Positions 1 through 6,312 of a stretch of DNA of 8,524 nucleotides are shown here, piece after piece. The translations under genes were made by a program, and so were the position numbers. The DNA is taken from the NCBI GenBank assembly GCA_016793415.1, contig JAEUMC010000935.1:1-8524 (forward strand). The letters are read 5' to 3'. This stretch comes from Devosia sp. (GTDB taxonomy: Bacteria; Pseudomonadota; Alphaproteobacteria; Rhizobiales; Devosiaceae). The notes beneath the pieces were generated by a model that searched no databases, was not told where the DNA came from, and was given only the letters and a program-made list of their open reading frames with translations. How positions within the stretch are numbered: the first letter of the stretch is position 1; each line of letters begins with the position of its first letter.

Positions 1-69
1 GGCTTCCGCGAGGTCAAGACCTACCCGCGCACCGGCAATTTCGGCCTGCTGCCGGGCTTCGGCCGTTGA
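1..69 (+). CDS. C-terminal end of an upstream gene, possibly the ABC substrate-binding protein (partial)
   Basis: The frame starting at base 1 is open and ends at a TGA at 67-69, giving 22 residues that finish in NFGLLPGFGR. The stop overlaps the TTG start of the next permease (TTGA), as expected for an upstream member of the same operon. The tail does not look like a DppB-type permease end, which usually finishes near a 'Y..LDPRIR'-like segment. The G-F-x(6)-P-x-T-G-N pattern is more like the end of a family 5 extracellular solute-binding protein. That assignment is tentative because so little of the protein is present. Confidence 0.55.
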   Translation, partial: GFREVKTYPRTGNFGLLPGFGR

Positions 70-941
70 GCGTGGTTCAGGTAGAAACGAGCGTGCCGCG
101 GCTCGGCTGGATCAGCCGGCTGCGCCCGGGTGTGCCGCTGACCGTCGGCATCATCATGCTGGTGCTGATCGTGCTGAGCGCCATCGCGGCGCCGCTGCTG
201 GCGCCCGCCGGCCCGGCCGTCGTCGACCTCGGCTCGGTGCGCCTGCCGCCTTCGGCCGAGCACTGGTTCGGCACCGACGCGATCGGGCGCGACCTGCTGG
301 CCCGCGTCCTTTATGGCGGGCAGGTGTCGCTGCTGGTGGCCGGCGCCGGCATGATCGGCTCGCTCGCGCTGGGTACGCTCATGGGCATGCTCGGCGCTTT
401 CGGGGGCTACTGGGTGCGCGCCGTGGTCGATCGCGCCATCGATATCCAGCTCGCCTTTCCCTATGTGCTGCTCGCCATCGCCATCACCAGCGTGGTCAGG
501 CCTTCGACGGCTGTGCTCATCCTGCTGATGGTGCTGGCCGCATGGGCGGGTGCGGCACGCGTGGTGCGCTCCATTGCCCTGCAGGAACGCGGCAAGGACT
601 ATGTGAAGGCCGCCTCCGTCATCGGCGCGTCGCAGCTGCGCATCGCGCTGTTTCACGTATTTCCAAGCGTGTTGCCGAGCCTGCTGGTGCTGGCGGCGAT
701 GCAAATGGCGGCCATGATCGTGTTCGAAGCGACGCTGAGCTTTCTGGGCATGGGCGTGCAGCCGCCGACCCCGAGCTGGGGCGGGATCATGCTGGACGGC
801 AAGAACTACATCACCTCGTCCTGGTGGCTGACGACGTTGCCGGGTCTCGCCATTGTCCTCACCTCGATCAGCCTCGTGCTCATCGGCGACGGCATGCAGG
901 CGCGCACCGACGCGCTGCGGTCTCGCGAAGGAGATGAATGA
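66..941 (+). CDS. DppC-like ABC transporter permease (peptide/opine/nickel family)
   Basis: Inner-membrane permease subunit of a peptide-type ABC importer, 291 residues, the usual length for DppC/OppC. A short cytoplasmic N-terminus leads to a first membrane segment at about 24-46. The family's pre-TM2 block follows, HWFGTDAIGRDLLARVLYGG (66-85), then further hydrophobic segments near 88-112, 127-145, 147-165, 201-222 and 255-275. The cytoplasmic EAA loop that docks on the ATPases is at 181-200 (KAA...G...I...H.FP), and the typical FLGMGVQPPTPSWG follows at 226-239. The listed start is a TTG overlapping the previous stop, with no clear Shine-Dalgarno. A GTG at 72 is the alternative, and translational coupling would explain the weak site. 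The partner DppB-like permease is not in the window and presumably lies upstream. Transported substrate cannot be read from the sequence. Confidence 0.93.
   Translation: MSVVQVETSVPRLGWISRLRPGVPLTVGIIMLVLIVLSAIAAPLLAPAGPAVVDLGSVRLPPSAEHWFGTDAIGRDLLARVLYGGQVSLLVAGAGMIGSLALGTLMGMLGAFGGYWVRAVVDRAIDIQLAFPYVLLAIAITSVVRPSTAVLILLMVLAAWAGAARVVRSIALQERGKDYVKAASVIGASQLRIALFHVFPSVLPSLLVLAAMQMAAMIVFEATLSFLGMGVQPPTPSWGGIMLDGKNYITSSWWLTTLPGLAIVLTSISLVLIGDGMQARTDALRSREGDE
928..933 (+). promoter_or_regulatory. Ribosome binding site deciding the start of the first ATPase
   Basis: AAGGAG lies inside the end of the permease gene. It is 4 bases from the ATG at 938 and 7 bases from the ATG at 941, so the second of the two tandem ATGs has the better spacing. 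The permease TGA (939-941) overlaps both candidate starts, indicating coupled translation. Confidence 0.65.
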
Positions 942-1933
942 TGGCGCCTGTCCTTGCAGTCGAAAACCTCTCGGTCAGCTTCCCCGGTGCACGGGGCCAG
1001 ATCACCGTCGTCGAGGACGTGTCGTTCACGCTCGAGGCCGGCCAGAGCCTCGTCATTGCCGGTGAATCCGGTTCGGGCAAATCCATGGTCTGCCAGACGC
1101 TCCTCGGTATCGCGCCGGGCGCCGCGTCGGTGACCGGGACGCGCATCGACTGGAAGGGCCGCAACCTGCTCACCCTGAACGAGCCGGAGTGGCAGGCGAT
1201 CCGCGGCGCCGAGATCGCCATGATCTTCCAGGACCCGACGGCGGCGCTCAACCCGCTGATCACCGTCGAGAACCAGATCATCGACGCCATTCGCGCCCAC
1301 CGCCGGGTCAGCCGGGCTGAAGCGCGGGCGCGGGCTGTCGAAGTGCTTGGCCTCGCCGGCTTCCCCGAACCCGAGCATCGTATGCGCAGCTACCCCAGCG
1401 AACTCTCGGGCGGCCTGCGCCAGCGTGTGGCCATCGCCCTCGCCCTCTCGTGCTCGCCCTCGCTGATCGTTGCCGACGAGGCGACGACCAACCTGGACGT
1501 CTCGATCCAGGCGCAAATCGTCAAGCTGCTGCGCGAACTGAAGGACCGGCTGGGCCTGGCCCTCATCTTCGTGACGCACGATCTTGGCCTCGCGGCCGAG
1601 ATCGGCGGTGACCTGCTGGTGATGTATGCCGGCTGCGCCGTCGAGCGTGGACCGGTCAAGAGCGTCCTCACCGACCCATGCCACCCCTATACAAGGGGCC
1701 TGCTGCGGTCTGCGCCGACGCTGAGGTCGAGCCGTGCCAATCCGCTGCGGCCGATCCCCGGGCAGATGCCCAAGCCCGGCTCGGTCGGCGCCGGCTCGCC
1801 GTTCCGCTCGCGTTGCCCGGTGGTGGTGGACGGAGTGTGCGAGGCGCAGCGCGCCGGGTGGACCAGCGCCGGACCAGGCCATGACGTCGCCTGCCACCGC
1901 TTCGCACTCGAGGGACGGGAGGGCCTGCGATGA
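941..1933 (+). CDS. DppD-like ABC transporter ATP-binding protein, with an incomplete Fe-S cysteine motif
   Basis: Cytoplasmic ATPase that powers the importer together with the next gene, 330 residues from ATG 941 (331 from ATG 938; numbering here uses the longer form). Visible motifs are Walker A GESGSGKS (42-49), Q-loop FQDP (97-100), signature LSGGLRQR (156-163), Walker B LIVADE (176-181) with the catalytic Glu, D-loop TNLD, and H-loop H214. The tail from HPYTRGLL (249 on) is the oligopeptide-transporter C-terminal domain. Dpp/Opp ATPases often carry four cysteines there. Here three are kept (C293, C301, C319) and the first is replaced by serine (about S287). The usual 'DEPTT' after Walker B reads DEATT. 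The gene overlaps the permease upstream and the second ATPase downstream (ATGA). Confidence 0.93.
   Translation: MAPVLAVENLSVSFPGARGQITVVEDVSFTLEAGQSLVIAGESGSGKSMVCQTLLGIAPGAASVTGTRIDWKGRNLLTLNEPEWQAIRGAEIAMIFQDPTAALNPLITVENQIIDAIRAHRRVSRAEARARAVEVLGLAGFPEPEHRMRSYPSELSGGLRQRVAIALALSCSPSLIVADEATTNLDVSIQAQIVKLLRELKDRLGLALIFVTHDLGLAAEIGGDLLVMYAGCAVERGPVKSVLTDPCHPYTRGLLRSAPTLRSSRANPLRPIPGQMPKPGSVGAGSPFRSRCPVVVDGVCEAQRAGWTSAGPGHDVACHRFALEGREGLR
1917..1923 (+). promoter_or_regulatory. Ribosome binding site of the second ATPase
   Basis: GGGAGGG lies inside the end of the first ATPase gene, 6 bases before the ATG at 1930. That ATG overlaps the preceding TGA (1931-1933) as ATGA. This supports the start and coupled translation of the two ATPases. 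Confidence 0.6.
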
Positions 1934-2727
1934 GCGGAGCACTTGTAGCCGACCGGATCACCAAGACCTTCGCCGTCAGCCGCGGCGGCACGACGCGCGA
2001 ACTGCGCGCGGTCAACGACGTGAGTCTTGCCGTGGCGCCCGGAGAGATCGTCGGCCTCGTGGGCGAAAGCGGCTGTGGCAAGACGACCCTGTCGCGCATC
2101 ATGATCGGCATCGAAACCGCCACGGCGGGCGCGATCACCTATGACGGCCGCCCGGTCCGAACGCGGGCCGAGTGGCGCGCCCTGCGGCGGTCCGTGCAGT
2201 CTGTGTTCCAGGACCCGTTCACCGCGCTTTGCCCGACCATGCGGATCGGCGACGCCCTGGCCGAGCCGCTCGCCATCCACGGCATCTGCCCGCCGGCCGA
2301 GCGCAAGGAGCGCGTCTCGCGCATGCTCGAGATGGTCGGCCTGCATCCTGACATGGCGCGGCGCCTGCCCAACCAGCTCTCCGGCGGTCAACGCCAGCGC
2401 GTCAACCTGGCGCGCGCCCTCATGCTCGAACCCAAGGTGCTGATCTGCGACGAAATCGTCTCGGGTCTGGATGTGTCCGTGCAGGCGCAGGTGCTGGCGC
2501 TGCTGATCGCGCTGCAGGAAGGGCTGGGGTTAAGCCTGGTGTTCATCTCGCACGATTTGCGTGTTGTCCGATATCTGTGTACCCGGGTTGTTGTGATGTA
2601 CATGGGAGAAGTGGTCGAACAGGGCGACGTCGAAGCAGTATTCGATCACCCGCAGCATGCCTATACACGGTCCTTGCTGGCCGCTATTCCCGACCATTCC
2701 CGCTTGTCGGCGGGCGCAACGACCTGA
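1930..2727 (+). CDS. DppF/NikE-like ABC transporter ATP-binding protein, short form
   Basis: Second cytoplasmic ATPase of the importer, 265 residues. Motifs are Walker A GESGCGKT (45-52), Q-loop FQDP (93-96), a canonical signature LSGGQRQR (150-157), Walker B VLICDE (170-175), D-loop SGLD and H-loop H208 in FISHDL. The C-terminal region stops soon after the conserved HAYTRSLLAAIP (about 243-254). The 50-70 residue tail with the Cys-rich motif found in full-length DppF/OppF (about 320-330 residues) is therefore absent. NikE-type subunits (about 265-270 residues) are equally short, so this is likely a natural short form, not a truncation. The stop is followed by a 35-base gap to the regulator gene, with no visible terminator. 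Confidence 0.92.
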   Translation: MSGALVADRITKTFAVSRGGTTRELRAVNDVSLAVAPGEIVGLVGESGCGKTTLSRIMIGIETATAGAITYDGRPVRTRAEWRALRRSVQSVFQDPFTALCPTMRIGDALAEPLAIHGICPPAERKERVSRMLEMVGLHPDMARRLPNQLSGGQRQRVNLARALMLEPKVLICDEIVSGLDVSVQAQVLALLIALQEGLGLSLVFISHDLRVVRYLCTRVVVMYMGEVVEQGDVEAVFDHPQHAYTRSLLAAIPDHSRLSAGATT

Positions 2728-2746
2728 CATGAACGGCCCGGTGACT

Positions 2747-2753
2747 GGAGGAG
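2747..2753 (+). promoter_or_regulatory. Ribosome binding site of the GntR/FCD regulator
   Basis: GGAGGAG, the strongest Shine-Dalgarno in the window, sits 9 bases before the ATG at 2763. A second ATG at 2770 is out of frame. The 35-base gap (2728-2762) shows no obvious promoter or palindrome, so the regulator is probably read from the transporter transcript. Confidence 0.6.
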
Positions 2754-2762
2754 CCACCCGCG

Positions 2763-3449
2763 ATGCGTGATGCATCAAATCTGACCGCCAACACGCGTCG
2801 ACCGGCGCTCTCGCCCATCGAGCGCGCCCGCACGACCACGGACGAGGTGGAAGAGCGGCTCATTCTCGCAATCGCCACAGGCGACAAGGCGTTCGGGGAT
2901 CGAATCACCGAGGCCGAGATTGCTTCGGCCCTCAGGGTCAGTCGGGTCCCCGCACGCGAAGCCATGAAGAACCTTCTGCTGCGTGGCGTCCTGGTCGAGG
3001 GCGAGCAGCGCGGGCTGCGCGTCTCCGATTACAGCGCCGCACGGATCGCCGAACTGTTTGAACTGCGCCTGGCCATCGAGCGGATCATTTTCGAGCATGT
3101 GATGCGCCAGGGACGCGACCGCGCGCCGCTGCTGCAGGAGCTGGAGACGATCGTCGATCGCATGCGGAGCCTCGCTGGTTCGGGCGACGCGGTCGCCCTG
3201 AGCTCGGTCGACCTCGATTTCCACCGCACGGTCGCCCGCCATTCGGGCAACGAGCTGGCCGCCCAGATCTGGGAAGGACTGGCCCAACACCTTCTCATCG
3301 TCTTCTGCCGCGACTGGTCGAGCGCCTCGGACCGCACCGGCGAAGTGCAACTGCACGAGAGGTTGATCGAGTTCATCCGCAACGGTTCGCTGGCCGACCT
3401 CGACGTGGTGCTCAAGCTGCATTTTTCCGAGCCGGCGCAGCGCAGTTAG
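2763..3449 (+). CDS. GntR-family transcriptional regulator with FCD ligand-binding domain
   Basis: Probable ligand-responsive repressor of this locus, 228 residues. The N-terminal winged helix-turn-helix spans about 28-88: ITEAEIASALRVSRVPAREA (48-67) is the recognition region, followed by LLLRGVLVEGEQRGLRVS. The all-helical FCD domain follows from about 93, beginning IAELFELRLAIE. The metal-binding set typical of FCD proteins appears complete: D150 and H154 in the D-x-x-F-H motif, then H198 and H220. This suggests a metal-assisted carboxylate ligand, as is common in the family (known for related FCD proteins, inferred here). It sits between the transporter and the enzymes. A palindrome suited to this family lies at 5223-5234, before the deacylase gene. 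The protein ends soon after H220, at the usual FCD length. Confidence 0.93.
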   Translation: MRDASNLTANTRRPALSPIERARTTTDEVEERLILAIATGDKAFGDRITEAEIASALRVSRVPAREAMKNLLLRGVLVEGEQRGLRVSDYSAARIAELFELRLAIERIIFEHVMRQGRDRAPLLQELETIVDRMRSLAGSGDAVALSSVDLDFHRTVARHSGNELAAQIWEGLAQHLLIVFCRDWSSASDRTGEVQLHERLIEFIRNGSLADLDVVLKLHFSEPAQRS

Positions 3450-3462
3450 GAAGGCCGCACAG

Positions 3463-4257
3463 ATGACATCAGTGCTATCGGGGCGGCTCGACGGCCGCGT
3501 CGCGGTCGTGACCGGGGCCGCCCGCGGCATTGGCGAAGCGATCGCGACACGCCTCGCGGCCGAAGGGGCAGCCGTGCTGCTGGCCGATATCGACGGCGAT
3601 CTCGCCATTGAGGCCGCCTTGCGGCTGTCGCAGTCGGGCTCGCGTGCCGAGGGCGTGCAGACCGATATCACCAACGAGGAGAGTATCGCCGCCCTGCGCC
3701 GGAGGGTCGAAGCCGAACACGGTCGGCTCGATATCCTCGTCAACAATGCCGCCATCCTCGACGGCACGCCGCTCGATCAGCTCACCCCGCAGCGCTACGA
3801 CCTGGTCCAGCAGGTCAACCAGAACGGCGCGCTGTGGACGACGTTGGGCCTCCTCGACCTGCTGAAAGCCTCCGGCCAGGGGCGGGTCGTCAATATTGCG
3901 TCCATCCTCGGTGTGCGGGCCTCGCAGGACTCGATTGCCTACGCCACGGCCAAGGGCGGCGTCCTGAACATGACGCGGGCGCTGGCCGTCGATCTCGCCC
4001 GGCACCGCATCCTCGTCAACTGCATCTGCCCGGGTTTTGTCGATACGCGCATGGCGCTGCTGCCCGATGGCAGCGGGCACGAACACCAGACCGACTGGTT
4101 CCGCGACATCTACATCAAGTATGGCCGTATCCCGCTGAAGCGGGCCGCGCAGCCGGACGATATCGCCGCGGCGACGCTGTTCTTCTGTGGCGATGATTGC
4201 CGCTATGTCACCGGCCAGTACCTGCTGGTCGATGGTGGCGTGTCGTCTACCTTCTAG
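3463..4257 (+). CDS. Short-chain dehydrogenase/reductase (SDR), classical type
   Basis: NAD(P)-dependent oxidoreductase of 264 residues, the usual classical SDR length. Key elements are the cofactor motif TGAARGIG (17-24), D42 at the end of the second strand (favouring NAD+ over NADP+), NNA (94-96), the N119-S147-Y160-K164 catalytic tetrad (YATAK at 160-164), PGFVDT (190-195) and the C-terminal VDGG (256-259). AGGAAGG at 3448-3454 lies 8 bases before the ATG and overlaps the regulator stop codon. Substrate cannot be deduced from the sequence. Such genes are often labelled 3-oxoacyl-ACP reductase, but the neighbouring mutarotase makes a sugar or polyol dehydrogenase giving a lactone or keto product more plausible (inference). 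Confidence 0.92.
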   Translation: MTSVLSGRLDGRVAVVTGAARGIGEAIATRLAAEGAAVLLADIDGDLAIEAALRLSQSGSRAEGVQTDITNEESIAALRRRVEAEHGRLDILVNNAAILDGTPLDQLTPQRYDLVQQVNQNGALWTTLGLLDLLKASGQGRVVNIASILGVRASQDSIAYATAKGGVLNMTRALAVDLARHRILVNCICPGFVDTRMALLPDGSGHEHQTDWFRDIYIKYGRIPLKRAAQPDDIAAATLFFCGDDCRYVTGQYLLVDGGVSSTF

Positions 4258-4272
4258 CGGCGGGCTCGTCCG

Positions 4273-5181
4273 ATGGTTGAGGTTGCGTACACGCGGGTGG
4301 AGTTGCAGGCCGGCGAACTGCTGCTGGAACTGGCGCCCGAACTGGGTGGCAGCGTTCTGCGCCTCACCCATGCCGGGCGGCACCTGATGCGGCCCTTTGC
4401 TGTCCCGACCGGTGCTGCCCCGCACGCGCTCCATGCCGGCATGTTCCCGATGCTGCCGTTTGCCAACAGCCTGCGCGACAATCGCTTCGAACTCGACGGT
4501 AGACGGTACGAGGTGCGGCCCAACGTGGCAGGGGTGCGGCTCAACTACCACGGCAGCGGCTGGCAAAGGGCCTGGCGGTTGGCCGAAAGCGGGGCCGACC
4601 ATTGCCGGCTGGTGCTGGACGAGGTCGAGGAAGCGCCTGGCTACGCCTTCACTGGCGAACAGTGCTTCACGCTGCAACCCGAACGACTTGATGTCGATCT
4701 GGCGGTGACCAATTGCAGCGCGCAGCGGATGCCATTCGGGTTTGGACTGCACCCATGGTTCCCTCGCCATGGGGATGCACGCGCCACATTTGCGGCGCGA
4801 CAGGTCCTGCGTGAGGACGCCGACTTCCAGGCGCTCGACCTCACCCAAATCCCCCGGGAGCAGGATTTCGGTTCGGGCATCGAGCCGCCGCGCAGTTATC
4901 AGAACCGCTGCTATGCCGGCTGGGATGGAATGGCGCGTATCGCATGGCCCGGGCTGGGACTGGCCCTCGTCATTGAGGCGCAGCCGGTTTTCCAACACCT
5001 GATGTTCCATGTGCCGCCCCATGATTTCGAGACGTTCTGCCTCGAACCGCAGAGCAATCGCACCAGCGGCTTCGATGGCGTCGGCACCGATTCCGCGGTG
5101 CCCGGCGTGCATATTCTGGAACGTGGCGAGACGCTGGCGGGGCGCATCTCATTCCGGATCGAGGTCGCCTCCGCCCAATAG
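4273..5181 (+). CDS. Aldose 1-epimerase (GalM-like mutarotase) family protein
   Basis: Cytoplasmic beta-sandwich protein of 302 residues; the family interconverts alpha and beta anomers of free sugars. Family landmarks are GMFPMLPFANSLRDNRF (56-72), corresponding to the 'FP..P..NR...G.F' block, NYHG (91-94) with H93, GLHPWFP (158-164) with the putative general acid H160, NRCYAGWDG (211-219), and CLEPQSN (256-262) with the putative catalytic base E258. It follows the SDR by 15 bases with only a weak ribosome binding site, so coupled translation from the SDR is likely. The pairing suggests it supplies the anomer oxidised by the SDR. Many GalM-like proteins of this length are uncharacterised, so the precise sugar, and even strict mutarotase activity, is uncertain. 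Confidence 0.85.
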   Translation: MVEVAYTRVELQAGELLLELAPELGGSVLRLTHAGRHLMRPFAVPTGAAPHALHAGMFPMLPFANSLRDNRFELDGRRYEVRPNVAGVRLNYHGSGWQRAWRLAESGADHCRLVLDEVEEAPGYAFTGEQCFTLQPERLDVDLAVTNCSAQRMPFGFGLHPWFPRHGDARATFAARQVLREDADFQALDLTQIPREQDFGSGIEPPRSYQNRCYAGWDGMARIAWPGLGLALVIEAQPVFQHLMFHVPPHDFETFCLEPQSNRTSGFDGVGTDSAVPGVHILERGETLAGRISFRIEVASAQ

Positions 5182-5208
5182 CGGGCGCTGCGACACAGCC
5201 ACAACGCG

Positions 5209-5237
5209 TTGACTTTCGGCATATGGTATACCATGGT
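5209..5237 (+). promoter_or_regulatory. Candidate sigma70-type promoter of the deacylase/M81/enolase unit
   Basis: TTGACT at 5209-5214 matches 5 of 6 bases of the -35 consensus. With a 17-base spacer the -10 element would be CATGGT (5232-5237), a weak match. TACCAT (5229-5234) is a better match but only 14 bases away. The region is the only longer gap (78 bases) between genes in this part of the window and is less GC-rich than its surroundings. The weak -10 leaves the exact promoter uncertain. Confidence 0.4.
5223..5234. promoter_or_regulatory. Perfect palindrome ATGGTATACCAT, probable GntR/FCD operator
   Basis: This is a perfect 12-bp inverted repeat in the intergenic gap, overlapping the candidate -10 region and lying about 26 bases upstream of the chosen start of the deacylase. 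FadR/FCD-type GntR regulators commonly bind short symmetrical sites with TGGT...ACCA or TTGT...ACAA arms around a central TATA or three-base spacer, and this sequence fits that form. The FCD regulator at 2763-3449 is the natural candidate to bind it. Occupancy here would block the promoter, implying repression relieved by a pathway metabolite (inference). Confidence 0.7.
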
Positions 5238-5247
5238 GCATTCACCT

Positions 5248-5252
5248 GGGAG
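5248..5252 (+). promoter_or_regulatory. Ribosome binding site deciding the start of the deacylase
   Basis: GGGAG lies 7 bases before the ATG at 5260. The in-frame upstream candidates, TTG 5209 (part of the -35-like box) and ATG 5233 (inside the palindrome), have no Shine-Dalgarno. The start at 5260 is therefore preferred. Confidence 0.65.
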
Positions 5253-5259
5253 ACCACCA

Positions 5260-6303
5260 ATGCCGGCGCCGCAAGTCGAAAAATCCAGAATCAGCAACCC
5301 CATAGACTTCGACAAGAACGGTCGGCAGGCGGGCTATCTGCGTGCGCCCTTGTCGCGAAATACTTCGGGCTGGGGCGTCATCGAAATCCCGATCATCTCG
5401 GTGAAGAACGGCGTGGGGCCCACAGTCCTGCTGACCGGTGGCGTGCATGGCGACGAGTATGAAGGTCCGATCGCCATTTCGCGGCTGGCGCGGACGCTCG
5501 ATCCTGCAAGGGTGCAGGGGCGCGTGATCATGATCCCGGCCTTCAACATACCGGCCGTGATGAACGATACGCGCTTGAGCCCGGTCGATAATCGCGACAT
5601 CAACCGTTGCTTCCCCGGCAATCCGCGCGGCACGTTCTCGGAGATGCTCGCGCACTTCCTCGACGGCTACGTGCTGCCGCACGCCGATGTTTCCGTCGAC
5701 CTTCACACCGCCGGGCACAGCATGGAGTCGGCCCTCTCCACCAACATGCATTACGTGGCCGACGCCGGTATCCGGCAGAAGACCATGGAGACGGCGGCGG
5801 CGTTCGGGGCGCCGTTCAACACCGTGTTCTGGGGCGTCGATGAAGGCGCGACTTTCACCTCCTGTGTGGAGCGGCGCGGCATCGTGTCGATCGGAACCGA
5901 ACTGGGGGGCTGGGGACGGGTCAATGTGGAGGGCGTGCGTCACGCGCGCCGCGGCATCGATAACGTGCTCAAGCACTGGGGCGTCATCGAAGGTAGGCCC
6001 GACACGACGCAACGCGATGGCAGCCCGGTGACGCGTCACATGATGGTCCGCGACCCCGCGCTCTACAGCTTCGCACCCGCGGCAGGACTGTTCGAGCCCA
6101 CGAACGTCGCGGGCGATGCGGTCAAGGCGGGCGCCCCTGCCGGGTGGCTGCATTTCGTCGAGGACATCGACCGCGATCCTATCGAGATCAACTACCAGCG
6201 TGACGGCGTGATCTGGATGGCGGCAGGCCCCGGTCGGGTCGCCCGCGGCGACGTCGTAGCCGTGGTGATGCAGGACTATGACGCCGCTCTGGCCGCCAGC
6301 TGA
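5260..6303 (+). CDS. Succinylglutamate desuccinylase/aspartoacylase family zinc deacylase, DoeB-like
   Basis: Zinc-dependent hydrolase of N-acyl amino acids (M14-like fold), 347 residues from ATG 5260. Zinc ligands are H63 and E66 in GGVHGDEYEG (60-69) and H149 in VDLHT (146-150). The substrate-carboxylate motif is seen as DNRDINRCFPG (110-120), and the catalytic glutamate is E214 in IGTELGG (211-217). The N-terminal half (IDFDKNG, VKNGVGPTVLLTGG, HGDEYEGPIA) resembles, from memory, DoeB of ectoine degradation, which deacetylates N-alpha-acetyl-L-2,4-diaminobutyrate. No ectoine hydrolase (doeA) is in the window, so the substrate here is probably another N-acyl amine or amino acid. It is the first gene after the palindromic operator and is followed after 9 bases by the M81 gene, pointing to one transcript. 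Confidence 0.88.
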   Translation: MPAPQVEKSRISNPIDFDKNGRQAGYLRAPLSRNTSGWGVIEIPIISVKNGVGPTVLLTGGVHGDEYEGPIAISRLARTLDPARVQGRVIMIPAFNIPAVMNDTRLSPVDNRDINRCFPGNPRGTFSEMLAHFLDGYVLPHADVSVDLHTAGHSMESALSTNMHYVADAGIRQKTMETAAAFGAPFNTVFWGVDEGATFTSCVERRGIVSIGTELGGWGRVNVEGVRHARRGIDNVLKHWGVIEGRPDTTQRDGSPVTRHMMVRDPALYSFAPAAGLFEPTNVAGDAVKAGAPAGWLHFVEDIDRDPIEINYQRDGVIWMAAGPGRVARGDVVAVVMQDYDAALAAS

Positions 6304-6312
6304 GGAAAACTC

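Noticed and set aside
806..1942. A 378-codon minus-strand open frame opposite the first ATPase, and similar long minus-strand frames opposite the deacylase and M81 genes.
   Set aside because: These are shadow frames of clearly recognised + strand genes, with arginine/histidine/glutamine-rich composition and no recognisable domain.
2594..2601. ATGTACAT palindrome within the second ATPase gene.
   Set aside because: It is only 8 bp, inside a conserved coding stretch (VVMYMGEVVEQG), and expected by chance in a window of this size.
2520..2640. Slight local drop in GC near the end of the second ATPase, possibly a sign of recombination.
   Set aside because: The stretch encodes the conserved H-loop and downstream region in frame with no breakpoint or repeat; the fluctuation is too small to interpret.
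3475..5112. A 545-codon open frame on the minus strand opposite the SDR and mutarotase genes.
   Set aside because: In GC-rich DNA the antisense frame of real genes often stays open. The translation is low-complexity in character and matches no family I know, while the + strand genes have complete family motifs and ribosome binding sites.
5187..5199. Possible small hairpin (GCTG-CGACA-CAGC) just after the mutarotase stop.
   Set aside because: The stem is only 4 bp and no T-rich tract follows, so it is not credible as a terminator.
5209..5259. N-terminal extension of the deacylase from TTG 5209 or ATG 5233.
   Set aside because: Neither start has a Shine-Dalgarno, the extension overlaps the -35-like box and the palindrome, and ATG 5260 has GGGAG at good spacing.
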